From Capitulum mitella (Eukaryota; Arthropoda; Thecostraca; Pollicipedomorpha; Pollicipedidae): 64,000 nt of DNA. The stretch spans positions 31,736,368 through 31,800,367 of the forward strand of contig CP099841.1 of the NCBI GenBank assembly GCA_030062745.1, read 5' to 3'. This document shows positions 1 to 11,786 of this stretch, piece after piece; positions within the stretch are counted from its first letter, which is position 1, and each line of letters opens with the position of its first letter. The position numbers and the translations under genes were made by a program. The notes under the pieces are model-generated. The model saw only the letters and a program-made list of their open reading frames with translations, was not told where the DNA came from and made no database searches.

Positions 1-611
1 AACGGAAGTTACTTTTGTGGTCCGTTACTCCGTTACTTTTTGGTCCGTTACTCCGTTACTCCGTTACTTTTTTAACTCCTTACAGACACCGCCAGGCTTT
101 ATTTGCATCGGCACACGCCATTGGCTACTTGAATAGCCAACACCCAATAGCGTGCGGCGATACAAGCGCGGCTGGGCGCGCACTCAGCTGACAATCGCGG
201 AGTAGACTTGTTGACAATATTCGTCAGCTGATAAACGTTAACAGCAAGCTGGCGGCAATGGTTCAGTATAAAGGCCAGCTGACTTTGGTCTCTTTTGGGA
301 CAAAAGTATTGAATTATGCGTAAGTTTGATATGATTTAAAATTATAAATTAACTAGTCGTCATTTTTCAGGCTAAAAGATATCAAAGTTATTATCATTTA
401 TACTGGAACAGCCAGCTGACGGCAGTTTTCAACGTTGTCTCAAGTTAGTCACGGATTGCTTACCACCGCCACACGGTTCACCACCAAGATCACCCAAGGC
501 TGCTGAGCACATGATTACTGCCGCCATGGCCTTGGATCTGTGATGTCCATGGGGCGATGGAGTGGTGACTGATTCTTGACTGGTCTGAAATTTTAACTAC
601 CTGACACTAAA

Positions 612-887
612 ATGTCCCATCAAGGCGTCTTTACGCCGCCACTGGAGGTCGAAAACCTTGACTCCGAGTCCGACGGTGCCTCAGCTTCGGAGGCAGAGGA
701 CGAGCCCGGTCTGGGTCACCCATGGCCCCATCTAGAAACGTACTTTGAGTTTAAGGAGGAGGGGAAAAACGTCATTTTTACGTATGTCCTGTGCCGACCG
801 AAAGAGGTTATAATCAAGGGTCACAAGAGTAGCCTTTCAAACCTAAAGGCACATATCAAGAGGAAGCATTATTTACGGTATTTCCAG
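612..887 (+). pseudogene. BED zinc-finger exon of hAT transposase, relic
   Basis: Starts MSHQGVFTPPLEVEN with an acidic linker, then the BED-like core WPHLETYFEFKEEG and LCRPKEVI...SSLSNLKAHIKRKH. The SNLxxH....H half is intact. The first zinc cysteine appears replaced (the sequence reads YVLC), so metal binding is doubtful. The frame runs to CAG|GTGAGA at 887/888, a good splice donor, so this was probably exon 1 of a spliced transposase. No downstream exon was recognised. Confidence 0.65.
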
Positions 888-1005
888 GTGAGAACAATGT
901 GCACAATAAGTTGTCAGTAGTGAAGCATAATTATGAAGCTTGTCGACTATTGCTTGGACTATTTGCCTTAACCATATTCTCTGCAGGCAGTGAGATTCAC
1001 ATTAC

Positions 1006-1565
1006 CCTGGGGGGGGGGGCAGATATGCGGTAATCTACCTTTCGGCCGACGCCTACCCGTAATTTTTGGAGACGCGGAAGTGGCAACACAAGTTGTGTGA
1101 ACAATTTAGCCCATTCAGGTATTTTTCTAAGCACTGGCCCCTACTGGATGTGTAAACTGACTTGGTTAGGTAACTCTTGAATTTTGATTCAGTTGACACA
1201 TGTTTGCCTTCAGCCGATACAAGCTAACCAAACCAAAAAACAGGCAAATTGAACCTAACAAAAAATTAGTTTTACATGCCCATCTAGGGCAATCCCTGCA
1301 ACCATACAGTAGGTTTTAGGTTAGGTTAGGTTAAATCATTTTTAACTTGGAGGACAGGCTACATTGTCCATGCGATTCGAGTTGCCACTTCTACGTTCCC
1401 GAAGAAAAATATCAACTGGCCGAAACACCTTTCGGCTGACACATTATTTTTTGTAGACGCAGAAGTGAGGACCCAGACTGAAACATATGAGCCGTTGCCA
1501 CTTTTGCACCTTCGAAAAATATGCATTGGCCGAAAGGTGAAGATTACCAATTCTGCCCCCTCCCC
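1006..1565. mobile_element. Inverted-repeat (MITE-like) element nested in the hAT relic
   Basis: The left arm (about 1010-1100: GGGGCAGA, GGTAATCT, CTTTCGGCC, AAGTGGCAAC in order) recurs as its reverse complement at about 1490-1565. This is an imperfect terminal inverted repeat of roughly 70-85 bases around an AT-rich core. A second partial copy of the arm lies at about 1375-1440. No ORF. Confidence 0.6.
1316..1333 (+). repeat. Short TTAGG run
   Basis: Three to four TTAGG units in a row. This is the arthropod-type telomeric pentamer, here interstitial and too short to mean a telomere. Confidence 0.6.
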
Positions 1566-2329
1566 TCCCCGCCCTTCCAGAGATCTCGAGATGCATTCGT
1601 CCAATGTTGATGGGATGAATGCCATTTAATATGTTTCAACGAGATCTCCAATTCCGGACCCCACAAATTCAAAAATTGCGAAAATAGGGCGTGGAGGCAA
1701 ACAAACTCCAAAATTTGGGGATTTTTGAAAAGTCACTGCGGCCGTGTTTACCAACCAATTTTCACGGGAATAACACGGTTCAGCTTGGAATGTCCAAGTC
1801 TTTTATATACCGAAAGCTGAAATTTAAAATAGAAAACCATAGGCAGTTCCAGGGAGGGCAAGAAGGGTGATTTTTGGAATAAGAAATTTCCTTTGTTTTT
1901 GTTTGTTTTGGGTGATATAAACATCAGATGTACAACTAGCAAGCCAGTTTAAGTTTATATGTAGCGCAGAGGTGGATCCAGGTAAACAAAATTGGGAGGA
2001 CACCATAAGCACGATAGTGTGCTCCCCCATTTTTTCAGTACCTGGGTGTGCGTTCGCCTGAAAATGTGTGTGCATATGCATTGTTTAGGATGTGTATGAC
2101 TATATAAATGAGTCAGTGATCTTTATTTCTACTCAGAATGTCACGATAGTGAACCGCACAACTTTGAAGCTTCACGCACAGCACATTACCGCCGAAAACG
2201 GGGGCTTGGAACCGCCTCTGCGGGACCGATTTTTTTTAAATGTTGACAAAACACGTGTGTATCAGTTCCATGAAATGCCAGAAAATCTTGTGGCGCTGCG
2301 GCAAACAGTTTGGGAGCGACAAGCAAAAA

Positions 2330-2375
2330 GACACGGGTAGCAGAATCTGTCCCCCCCCACAGGGAATAGGGTTAA
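2330..2375 (+). mobile_element. Right-end fragment of TTAA element family A
   Basis: A C-run followed by GGGAATAGGGTTAA reproduces the right terminus of the intact copies at 10516-10519 and 13286-13289. The AAGCAAAAA stretch before it also resembles their subterminal region. The left part is diverged or missing. Confidence 0.5.
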
Positions 2376-2386
2376 ATGAAGTGTTT

Positions 2387-2450
2387 TTAACCCGTCTCCG
2401 GCCGGGGTCAGAATGCCCTTTGCCCGGCCGGAGGGGGAGCGCGGATTTCC
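2387..2450 (+). mobile_element. Left-end fragment of a further TTAA element
   Basis: TTAACCCGTCTCCGGCC begins a terminus whose inner part folds back on itself (CTCCGGCCGGG pairs with CCCGGCCGGAG), the same layout as the other TTAA elements here. AGGTCA-type half-sites follow at about 2550-2600. No matching right end was found. Confidence 0.45.
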
Positions 2451-3567
2451 GTACCTCCCAGGATCTCGACTCCCATATATCGCACGGAAAAAAGGAAAAC
2501 ACCGGCGGAAAGGTTTTGTCAAACCGAGACGAAAACATTCAAGAGTTTTGACCTCAGGTCAATTTTGAGGCCACCAGACGCCATGAAAGGTCAAAACACG
2601 TCCTTGGAATTAGGTAAATAGACACAATACCTTGTCCCTGAAAAGCTGTACTTAAGCGACATATACTGAACCGTAAGACAATAGCGAGTTCATTGATATC
2701 AATTTTGGCCTTTCACAGGGGTCATGTCAGGTAACGTCATCGTTCCAAAATGTTCCACTTGTGAACGGCTAACATCCTCCGTTGCATCTTACTTATGACC
2801 ATGTTTTTATAGCTAATTTGTGTTTTCAAGGGTGCTGAAGAGGTACTAAAGCACCTTTTTTAGTCTTTTATTTCACAATAATACAATCCATATCAGTCAT
2901 GTTTGTTTGAGTCCTTCGTCGTTTGGTATTAAAAAACCGTCTGGGGTATCAGGAATCTTACCTCCACGGCGCGCTCGTACACAAACTAATACACACACAT
3001 AATTTCAAAACAAAACAAGAAGTTCGCGAGACCGAAACGAGCTCTGAACAGAGACCATTATGTTCAGGGCGGATACTTCGAGAGGCATTGTTGATCAAAC
3101 CCAGTCGATAGATGTCCGCTGTTTGTCGCATTTTGCATGCGTCCGCTCCAGCGCCGGTTGTTCCCGCTCCGTCGGCGCCGCGGGCAATGAACAGGAATTC
3201 GTTGGTTTGAACATTGTGGCTAACACAGTGGTAGAATACCCGCCGTGGCTGTTGTCCCGGCGCTGCCGACTCTACAACGGCTGGTGAGGGCAGTGGGCAG
3301 CTAGCGGAGTGTTTTGGGTAAGCGCTTTTTGTTTCTTCCCTTTGTATATGGAATGCGTTTTACAACCACAAAGCTGCATAAAAGACTTAAAACCCGCGTT
3401 CGCTTGGTTTTCACTGCATTTAAAAAAGTAACGGAATAACGGAGTAACGGTAACTTCCGTTACTTTTTAAGGCAGAGTAACGGAGTAACGAGTAACGGAC
3501 TGGCTTTTTTTAGTAACGGAGTAACGAGTAACGAAGTTACATTTTTGAGTAACGATGCCCACCTATG

Positions 3568-4720
3568 CTGAAGTCAGACAAACATAACGAAAACGACGGT
3601 TGTCACTGACAGATGGGAACTTTGTGAAAAGACCAGCGTTCTACCTAAGATTACCGTTTGAACACAATCAGCGATGTCATTCGGGCATAAGTGCTGAATG
3701 TACCGAGAGCAAAGCAAGGCCGATACGGGTCAAGTGCATCAAAGGTCAAGGCCAACCAGCTTGTGACCTGATCCAGATTTGCTTTGCAGCATGTCGCTTT
3801 GTATGATATATGCATTCAAAGACGCTAATAAAAACACGTGTGCGCACACTGATACGCTTACATATACCAGGGTCAATAAAAGTCAAGGCCATCAAAGGTC
3901 AAGGTCAAATATCTTGTGAACTGGCCCAGATTTGCTTTGCGACATGTCGATTTGTATGAAATATGTATTCAAATACCCTAATAAAAACACGTGTGCGCGC
4001 ATGGATACGCTTTTATACATCGGAGTCATTTCGGCTTAAGGTCGTCAAAGGTCAAAGGCAACTGTTTTGTTACCGTGCCCAGATTTCCTTTGCCATAAGT
4101 CGATTTGTATGAAATATGCATTCAAAGACCGTAATAAAAACACGTTTGGCACAATGATACTCACATATACATACATATATACATATACATACACACATAA
4201 ATATAAATGCTGGAAGTGACCAAACCTACCAATGTTCGCCACCTTTACTAAAAATGCGCCAAAAGATGCGTGTTTTACGTTTTATTATTTACACTCAAGC
4301 CAGCCCGCGTTGCTCCAAATATGATATGCAAAGGATGAAAAAATGACGCCATAGGTTAATGGCCTGACATGACCTCGGCCCGAAATCCCCAGTAAAGACG
4401 TCAGATGAATGGAAATTGTCGTATTTCACGTGTTAACGCCCAAACAAACACCCTTTTCCCGTTTCGTTCGAAAAGTCGTACGAAATGGCCTGTGCGGGCC
4501 GAGAAGGTGTCCAAAGTTGACCTTTTCGACCCCATTTGACCTTGAAGACATTGACCTTAGGGTCATGAAAATTGCACGCATTGTAAATCGTTATAGTCCC
4601 ATCCTGTCCATAGAATTTCATGTCTCTAACTCTTTCCGTTTCTGGGACCAGAGGGGGCACTTTTGTGCCCCCCCTTCCAGTGCTCGTTAGTGCGAAACCC
4701 CCTTCCACTGCGCGGGTTAA
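3568..4720 (-). mobile_element. TTAA element family B, antisense copy truncated by the hAT insertion
   Basis: The right terminus, read on the minus strand, is TTAACCCGCGCAGTGGAAGG, identical to the left end of the copy at 45487. The body matches the reverse complement of that copy, including the segment now cut at 3567/3568. A C-run hairpin lies just inside the end (GGGGGCAC/GTGCCCCC, about 4653-4674). Rich in AGGTCA half-sites; no ORF. Confidence 0.8.
3720..4140 (+). repeat. About three tandem ~153-bp units inside TTAA element B
   Basis: Each unit carries a CCAGATTT(G/C)CTTTGC block (near 3773, 3925 and 4079), then ATTTGTATGAAATATG and TAATAAAAACACGT, and clusters of AAAGGTCA. A tandem AGGTCAAGGTCA occurs at 3896-3907. 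The sister copy at 45.5-46.8 kb has the same units. Confidence 0.75.
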
Positions 4721-5910
4721 GAGACATATATGAGATGTGTAATAGAAATTTCTACTGGTACTTTGTCTTGGGGCTGCCCGAGATATCTGTCAAGAGCCAC
4801 TGAGCGCCGCTTGAAGAGCCCCTGCCCTCTGAGGGACCAGTCTGTTTAGTTTCCTTCCATTCCGGGAAGTAATGAAGGTCTCTGTGAGCCTGCAAGGACG
4901 ACATGCTGCTTCTCTTTGTCCCTGCAACACTGAAATCCTGTTGATACATGGAGAGGAAAACACACAAATCGGCAGAACCTCCACTAGTAATGTTTAGATA
5001 GTTGATGTTTCTAACCGTCAGCAGACCGTTGTATGACTTAAAAGTTCTTTCCAGACTTTGCCATACCTGGGTGGGTTGCTCCAGACAATTTTCAACCCTA
5101 ATGGCTGCCCACTCCGTCTGCGCACTTTTGCAGTCAGGGTGTAAGGCGTTCTTCCTCTCATCTTCTCCCGATTGACGCCTCGCGGTAGCTCAGCGGAACC
5201 CGTACCTAAAGAAGGCGCCGAATGCTCCCGCTTCAAACGTCCAGTTTCCAGCAGGGGCCCATTGCCTCTGACCAAGGTCTTCTGCGCACTGAGGCTGAAA
5301 ATGCAAACTCTGTCCGTCTAGGATGACTGCCGGGCAGGTCCCATCGCAATGGGCAACTCCGCCAACGGCAGGTAATCTAGAAAAGCCGAACTATAGCAGG
5401 CAACGCACACCAGCTCTGACACAGCCCACATGCCGATGTGCAGATGTTACTCGTCACACCGATCTCCGGCGGACGTGAGCGCGGACACCGGCAGTCGGGG
5501 CAGCCGCGCCCCGGGCCGGCGGTGAACTGGGCGCGGCCTGTGCGCCCCGCAGGGGCTTCCCGGCCTGCCTCCAAGGGAGCCGGCTTCTCCCGGGGGCCGT
5601 TTGTGGGGCTTCGCTGAGCGGCTCGTCACAGGGGAGGGCAGACCTGAGCCGAGATACTGCGCGGCTGAATGGTTTCTTCGGGTACGCGATGACAAGGCCA
5701 AGGAGACTTGCTGGGATAACGACTCTAGAAATAGAAACCGGCCACTGGACAGTCCCCATACATTTTAGATGTGACGTGCATGAGTTTTGACATTATTTTG
5801 GGGCAAACGAAATCAACTTCTTCTGCTTCTGGCATTATTTTGGAACGAATGACATTTAACTTCTTACAGCTCTGTTAACGAGAGGTTAAATGAGAACCCA
5901 CGTCCGGCCC
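4721..5910. other. No recognisable gene
   Basis: Mixed-composition sequence with a GC-rich patch at about 5455-5650. The short open frames here have no recognisable domains, no repeat and no splice context that would support an exon. Confidence 0.5.
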
Positions 5911-5970
5911 TTAACCCGCGTCTTGTTGGGGAGAGAAGGGGTGCCCTCGGACGCCCCACTTCTTTGTCGC
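5911..5970 (+). mobile_element. Single TTAACCC terminus with GC hairpin
   Basis: TTAACCCGCGTCTTGTTGG followed by GGGGTGCCC and ACGCCCC arms resembles the left ends of the other TTAA elements. No right partner was recognised, so this is a one-sided relic at best. Confidence 0.35.
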
Positions 5971-6197
5971 ATAACTTTGTAACTAAACGGCACAGCCTCT
6001 TCAACTTTTCAGTTGACTTGGTACATCAAATATGCATATTTTAGCTCAGCACATGCAAACAAAAATATATACACGTGTATATTTACGAAACGCATAGCCA
6101 CACATTGACGTTTCGATATTCTTACTCCATCCTTAAAAAGGCAATAAAACATACTCACCCAGTTTACATTCACAAAGCTCAAAATATGACCATTACC

Positions 6198-6201
<4 letters not shown>

Positions 6202-6249
<48 letters not shown>
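6202..6249. repeat. (TA)n microsatellite
   Basis: About 24 uninterrupted TA dinucleotides. Confidence 0.97.
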
Positions 6250-6251
<2 letters not shown>

Positions 6252-7974
6252 GTACACAATATTCAGTTATGTTCAGAGATGAAGGGCCCATTAATTTCAC
6301 ATGGTTAAATTAAGTTCATATTTTGAATACTAAACATGCAAGCATTTATGTAAGAGGTAATCCATTCAGTGGGGATGGGTCTGTCAGTCGAGGTCAAAAT
6401 AAGGCAAAACTTGAAGTTTTACCTTAACCAAACAGATGTAATGTGGCAGTCAGGAGCGTTGGCACGGGCGGGAGGAGGAGGGGAGGGGAGGGGAGCAGCT
6501 GCTCCCCAACTTTAAGTAGCCTTTAAAATTAACGTTACGGTGTTGCATGGATTGAAACGAGATAAAAATCGCGTTTGACCCCCATCTCCACAGAGATTCC
6601 ACCGCACCTGGTGACAGTGCACTGTTACTCCATAGGGTGAGTTTGCATATTTAGCGAAGGAGACGTCAGCTTGATGATCAAGCTTCCAGGACAAGCAACC
6701 GTCATCGGTTTATTTCTTATGTCACGATAGATGCGTAAAGGCCAACCCACACGAGCGGGTTTGACTGTTTGACTGTTTGACGTCAGCCGGCTGGACGACG
6801 CGCTCTGAAACATCTGACGATGGTCGTCACGTGCTTGCCTACGTCATACATACGCCATATTTCGTCCGAACCATGGCCCCGCTGGTCTGACTTGAGTACG
6901 GTTATTCAAAATATGTAATGCGATCCGACAACGGCCAATCAAAACTGCGTTTCGTCCGGTGCGGGAGGCTGGGGCGTTGCTGTATCCGTGCTTTACTCGC
7001 AGAGTACGCGCCACGCTGTATTCCGGCGCTGGCCATGGTGGCGGCCCGGCAGCGACTGCCCCGTACCGCCCGAGTGCCGGAACTGACGGGATCACGCCGA
7101 CCGGCCACATGGCCCGAGGCGAGTCGAGGTCACAGTGCGGCCGGCCGCAGCCCTATGGCGGATGCAGTCGTACCCGCAGCACAGCGTGACAAGCGTAGTC
7201 GATCTGTCGCGAGACAGACCTAGTCCACGTGATCGCTGATTGGCAAAAATACCATGAATACGTCATAAAACGTCCAAACACGTCATCAGTCGCCAGTCGC
7301 TAGACAAAAGAGGCCCGCGTGTTTTTCCTCTCGTGCATACTGGACTTAACAGTGTTACTTGTTGCTGGTTGTCCCGCTTCAGCCGCGCGGCGCGCCCTGT
7401 CCGTTCGGCGATAAGAGGTCACGGTGCCTGAGGCGCCGTGGCGCGGGCGGTGACGGGCTGGCGGTGTGCCGGCCGCTGGGTGACCTGCGACCCCGGCCCC
7501 GTTTGCCAGGGACTTGGCTGGTGAATCAGACGACCGACTGACGCCTGACGAGACGCACGACGTGACGCAAGACTAGTTGGCTGCCGACCATGACGCTAAT
7601 AGTCAATCCTGGCTGATGTGTCGAAAGAGAAGCCAGAAAATAAACTGGCTGGCGAATTCGTACCGATGCGGGTGTGTCGGTGGGTGGTGTGCGGTTGAGA
7701 ATATACGCACGAAAATCACGTTTGTCAAGATGACGGACATGTTCTCCGTCACTTGTCAGGTCTTTCCGGGCAAGGTCACGGTCGTGTCTCTTTTTCATGT
7801 GACCCTTCGCTACACTATTCGGCCCTCTGTTCGCTAATGTCTATATATGCATCCTTGAAAACCGGATTCACGAGGACGACACCCTGAAACCGTCAATGTG
7901 TTGTCGCTATATGGACGAATTTTTGGCAGACGTTGAAGGTGTGGATCATGGGCATACCATCAGGGCATGGCATT
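6250..7974. other. No recognisable gene; GC-rich CpG-dense block
   Basis: The part at about 6900-7560 is GC-rich with many CpG and CGTC/GACG motifs. Open frames on both strands come from composition. I see no conserved domain or inverted-repeat partner. Confidence 0.45.
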
Positions 7975-8400
7975 CCCCTTGGGCGCCGAAAGGCCTCTGT
8001 CTCAAATACCGCTAATTTTGTAAAAGGACACTTGCAAATATGCCCTCCAAACCTGGAAGGGCGGCTTATGAGGCCTTAATGTATTCGGAGGATGGAGGGG
8101 ATTCAGTAACTCAACTTAATGATCATGAGGCCCCAAGGGCACCTCAGTTCGCAGAAGCGCCTGCCCCAGACCTTAAAGGTCCCCTGAGGTCTCAAAATAT
8201 CCTGATGGTTAAAAGTATACACTGGAGAATAAAATGGCACGCAGAACTCTAGAGGGGCGCCCCGAGGACTGAAAGGGCGCCTCTGTGGTCTGGAAATATG
8301 TCTCGAAGTCTAGAAGACCCTGAATCGAGACACAGCACCTGAGCGGCCCGAAATCTAAGCTGGACCTGCAGCACCACAACTGGCTGTCACAATGCAAGAG
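7975..8400 (+). repeat. Decayed ~28-30 bp minisatellite
   Basis: Loose repeats of a GCGCCTC(T)GAGG-TCT-AAA pattern with GGCC spacers, similar in style to the array inside the hAT element at 14-15.7 kb. Too diverged to fix a consensus by eye. Confidence 0.45.
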
Positions 8401-8430
8401 CCTAGCTATTGATTTTCGAATATTTTTAAG

Positions 8431-8458
8431 ATCTGGTTATTTTCGTAAATAACCAGAT
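8431..8458. repeat. Perfect 12-bp inverted repeat, 4-base loop
   Basis: ATCTGGTTATTT at 8431-8442 and its exact complement at 8447-8458, separated by TCGT. Function unknown; probably a transposon fold-back remnant. Confidence 0.75.
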
Positions 8459-9304
8459 TTACGTATAAAGATGTTATATTTAGCGCGATTTTGAATACGT
8501 CTCCTTCTTCCCTTTAAACGGAACAATGAACCGTCTGGATAGACCGCTCACAGAAATGGCATTCTTACATCGATGCTGCAAGTACGTTACTACACTGGCT
8601 ACAGAGAACAACGATTGCCAAGCGGACTGTAGTTCTTGTCCTTATACTGTCTACGGCTGCGTTGGCGGGGAGCAGGAGGAACGATTCCTGTCAAATGTAT
8701 GGCTGGGGTGTACCCTTACCACCTACTCATGTTCTACTGATTTTATTTCTTGCTTTCATTACGACCGTTCCGAAGCGCCAGTATCGTACCGGCTTGACGG
8801 TCTGCTCCTCTGACTGCTTATCAGAGCGCCCTCTGCCGCTGACGTCACGCCCCTCCCACGTCCCGGCGTCGCCCGGCCGCCGGCCGCCTGCTGTCCGGCG
8901 CCGGCCGCTGCTTTAAAGTGCTGTAACTTGTTCATGCCATTGTGAATCAGTCTGATTCTCACGCATTGTTCTGATCGTGCCTTTTGGACGAAGTGGGGCT
9001 GACTCCAAAATATTCGAATATTAGTTCCGAATATTCGAATGTATCCATCCAAATATTCAAATCCAAAGTCATCAGAGTCCTCAGCTCTAGTAAGTATCGG
9101 GTGCGTCCAAGGTTTACTTGCAAATTTTCCGTTCGCTGATTGGCTCCTTTCTCTACAACAAAAATGCACAAAATATTAGTGTAAGATGACCAAAATTCAT
9201 TTTTCATTCACATGATGATTCACAACCAATCTTAAGCATTTCCCGGAATGTGTTGTTGCGATACCGGGAAAAACATGTATATTCCCTGCAAGGGTGTCGC
9301 CACC
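8459..9304. other. No recognisable gene
   Basis: AT-rich and mixed sequence. A cluster of ATTCGAATATTC-like palindromes lies at about 9008-9045. No exon or repeat family was recognised. Confidence 0.45.
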
Positions 9305-10519
9305 TTAACCCTATTCCCGGAGGGCTAGACGGTATGGCCGATTCCCGGCAGGGGGGGCGGATTCGGCCCCCCTGAGATCTCGAGAACTACTTATCCGATT
9401 TCATCGCAACAAACGACAATCGATTTGCCGTGACGTGAACTACATTTTTATAAAAAGAAATTTTCAAAATTTTGAAATTTGTGGATACAGGGGGGCAAAA
9501 ATGTCAAAATAGGGGGTACTTTTTGACTTCTTATAACTCCGTTGTTTATGGACCGATTTCAATGAAACTGGCATCAATCGAGAGATTATGGATAGGGCTT
9601 TTACCATGGGTATGCAAATTTGAAATTTTGAGAAAATCATGGGCGTTCACAGGGTTTCAAAAATAGGGGGATTAGTTTTCCAATAACGGAATGAACAAAA
9701 GAGGCCAAAACACTTTTTTAGCTTCTGCTAGTCATGTTATGCTAAAGAAGTACAAATCGCATTACAATGTTTGTATAATGTTAGCATAGGCGGTGCCAGG
9801 GACATAAAAAAGGGGGAACTGTCATGGTCACACGTTCTTCAGATCAACTTGTGACCTTTGACCTTAAATGACCTCCAGTGACCTTGGGGTCACCTGGAAT
9901 GATGTCGTGTGCATTCAATATTATCTGTGAACGTTTTTAATCGATTAAATTCACTCTATTCCAAAAAATTCATTTTTTGGCTTTTGCGATATAGGGTACG
10001 TGCACTGACATTTTAGGTCATAGCTCCGTGACCTGACCTGATATCAAGCTGAAACTTGGTACACAAGTAGAGGGCATCTTTCTACGTCATATATATTCCG
10101 GGTTTGGCGTTTGAAAAAACGGCGCCGAAATTATTGCGAAAAAACAAATTTTGAATTTTGACCTTGACCTGACCTTGTAAAGTGACCTCAGATAAACAAA
10201 ATTACATATGCACATTGCCCAACTATTTAGCTATATATTCATATAAAGTTTTAAGTTCTATCTTAAAAACTCTGTTTTCGGCAGACATTTTCCTTTTACC
10301 CTCAACATGGCCAAAAATGACCTGAGGTGCCTCCCAAAAACGTTGCCTGGCTCCGCCCCTGAGCAAAATAGAATTTCGAAATTTCGTCACGGCGCGTAGA
10401 AGGAATAGCTAGGAAAAGTCACCAAGTTTCGTGAAGCTGCGTCAAAAAGCCTGGAATTTGCAAGCAAAAAACCCGAGGGGGGGGCGGATTCCGCCCCCCC
10501 CTGCCGGGAATAGGGTTAA
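9305..10519 (+). mobile_element. TTAA element family A, copy 1 (piggyBac-like MITE)
   Basis: Begins TTAACCCTATTCCCGG and ends with the exact reverse complement CCGGGAATAGGGTTAA. Just inside each end a G-run and C-run flank GCGGATTC, so each terminus can fold into a hairpin. 1,215 bp and no meaningful ORF, so non-autonomous. The interior has many TGACCT/AGGTCA half-sites, including a perfect DR1 at 9852-9864. TTAA targets and CCC termini are typical of piggyBac-derived elements; that class call is inference. About 99% identical to copy 2. Confidence 0.88.
9852..9864 (+). promoter_or_regulatory. DR1 nuclear-receptor half-site pair within element A
   Basis: TGACCTTTGACCT is a direct repeat of the nuclear-receptor half-site with one spacer base, the class bound by HNF4 and RXR/USP-type receptors. 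More TGACCT copies follow within 40 bases. Binding is inferred from sequence only. Confidence 0.45.
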
Positions 10520-11735
10520 AGCCATCCATGATTTACCTAACACAAACTGTACTGTAACTGCAATATACCTCCCGTAAAACCTTTTTAAACTCATTTCCCT
10601 GAACTGTCGGCATAAACGCCCGTCACGATCCCCTCCCCCCCACCGATACGGAATGTCTGGATATCCCCATATGCGTTATGGGCACCAATCATTTTCCAAA
10701 AACCACACCCATGGCCGGGGATCGCTTAAATCTTCTTAAGATATGGACTGTAAAATGTGTAGAATTAGGGAACCTATAGCGTCTAGCATGGCAAAGGAAA
10801 TCGGAGGCACGGAAGGCTGAACTCCGATCTGTGTGCTGTATTTGACCATCATCGCGAACCACGCACATACAACGATTCGATCCCGTGTGTCACGCTCAGT
10901 TCCGCTTTCCGGTACTTCCGTAAGATGCTGCCTGTCCGTAGTCCGTAGAGGTCGTGTTCCGCCACCGCAGTATCGCGTGCCCTGAGGACTAAAGTGGCGC
11001 CTTAGGCATGGTGTAATGACAGAAAGCGCCTGGCTACCTGCCAATCCACGCGACGAGCGCCGTCATCTCTCCGCACAATCTTCACAAGTAAAAGGACGAA
11101 AAAATGTATGACAACTTTTTCAGAACTGCCTCCCCGTCCGCGCACATGGGCGCCCCTGAAACTGGTGGCGTCCCCTGAAGTAACCCCTTGGTCAGTGTCT
11201 TAATACGCCCCTGGTGTGGATGCACTGAAACGTCTGACAGGCATAGTGGAACGTAATTCAGACCTAAAGTTAACATACTGCGTAATGGCAACAAAGTCCC
11301 GTTTCTAGACACTCACATACGTGCGACGAATGGAACCTTTTCCACGAAGGTTTACAAAAAGCCAGCTGATGCCGGAAGGTGCCTAAATGGCAGGAATGAG
11401 TGCCCTACTTCGTACAAGGTCAGTGCCATCCGATCTTTCCAGAGAAAAGCTTCCAAATTCTGCTCTGATTGGAAGGCACTCAACTAAGGAACCGGTCGCA
11501 TAAAACGATTTCTGGTCAGTGATGGCTACCCCAAAAGGTCCGTGAGCAAATAACACAGCACTTCCATGAGTCTGCATGTGTGTGCAAGAAAAAAATGTAG
11601 CCGCCAAGTAAAACACGAACTTTTACCGGAATTTGATGACAGCAGCATGTATAAAAGACGAACGTGATCCGCAACAGATCATACGCGATAAAAACGTGAT
11701 AATTCAGTAAAAAGTTATTAATGCGGAATATGCTG

Positions 11736-11786
<51 letters not shown>

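Larger units (their letters stand above)
1..3567. mobile_element. hAT-type transposon relic (left end outside window)
   Basis: The right end, read inward, begins CATAGGTGGGCATCGTTAC, a hAT-style terminus, and both flanks carry inverted clusters of GTTACTC/GAGTAAC repeats (4-95 and about 3425-3560). A first-exon BED finger survives at 612-887, but I see no transposase core. The element sits inside a TTAA element whose remainder continues at 3568. The left terminus and the target-site duplication are outside the window. Confidence 0.8.

Noticed and set aside
1316-1333. Telomere or subtelomere
   Set aside because: Only three to four TTAGG units inside a transposon.
8526-8813. Cysteine-containing 95-codon ORF
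   Set aside because: No signal peptide, no cysteine pattern I recognise and no splice context; length is compatible with chance.
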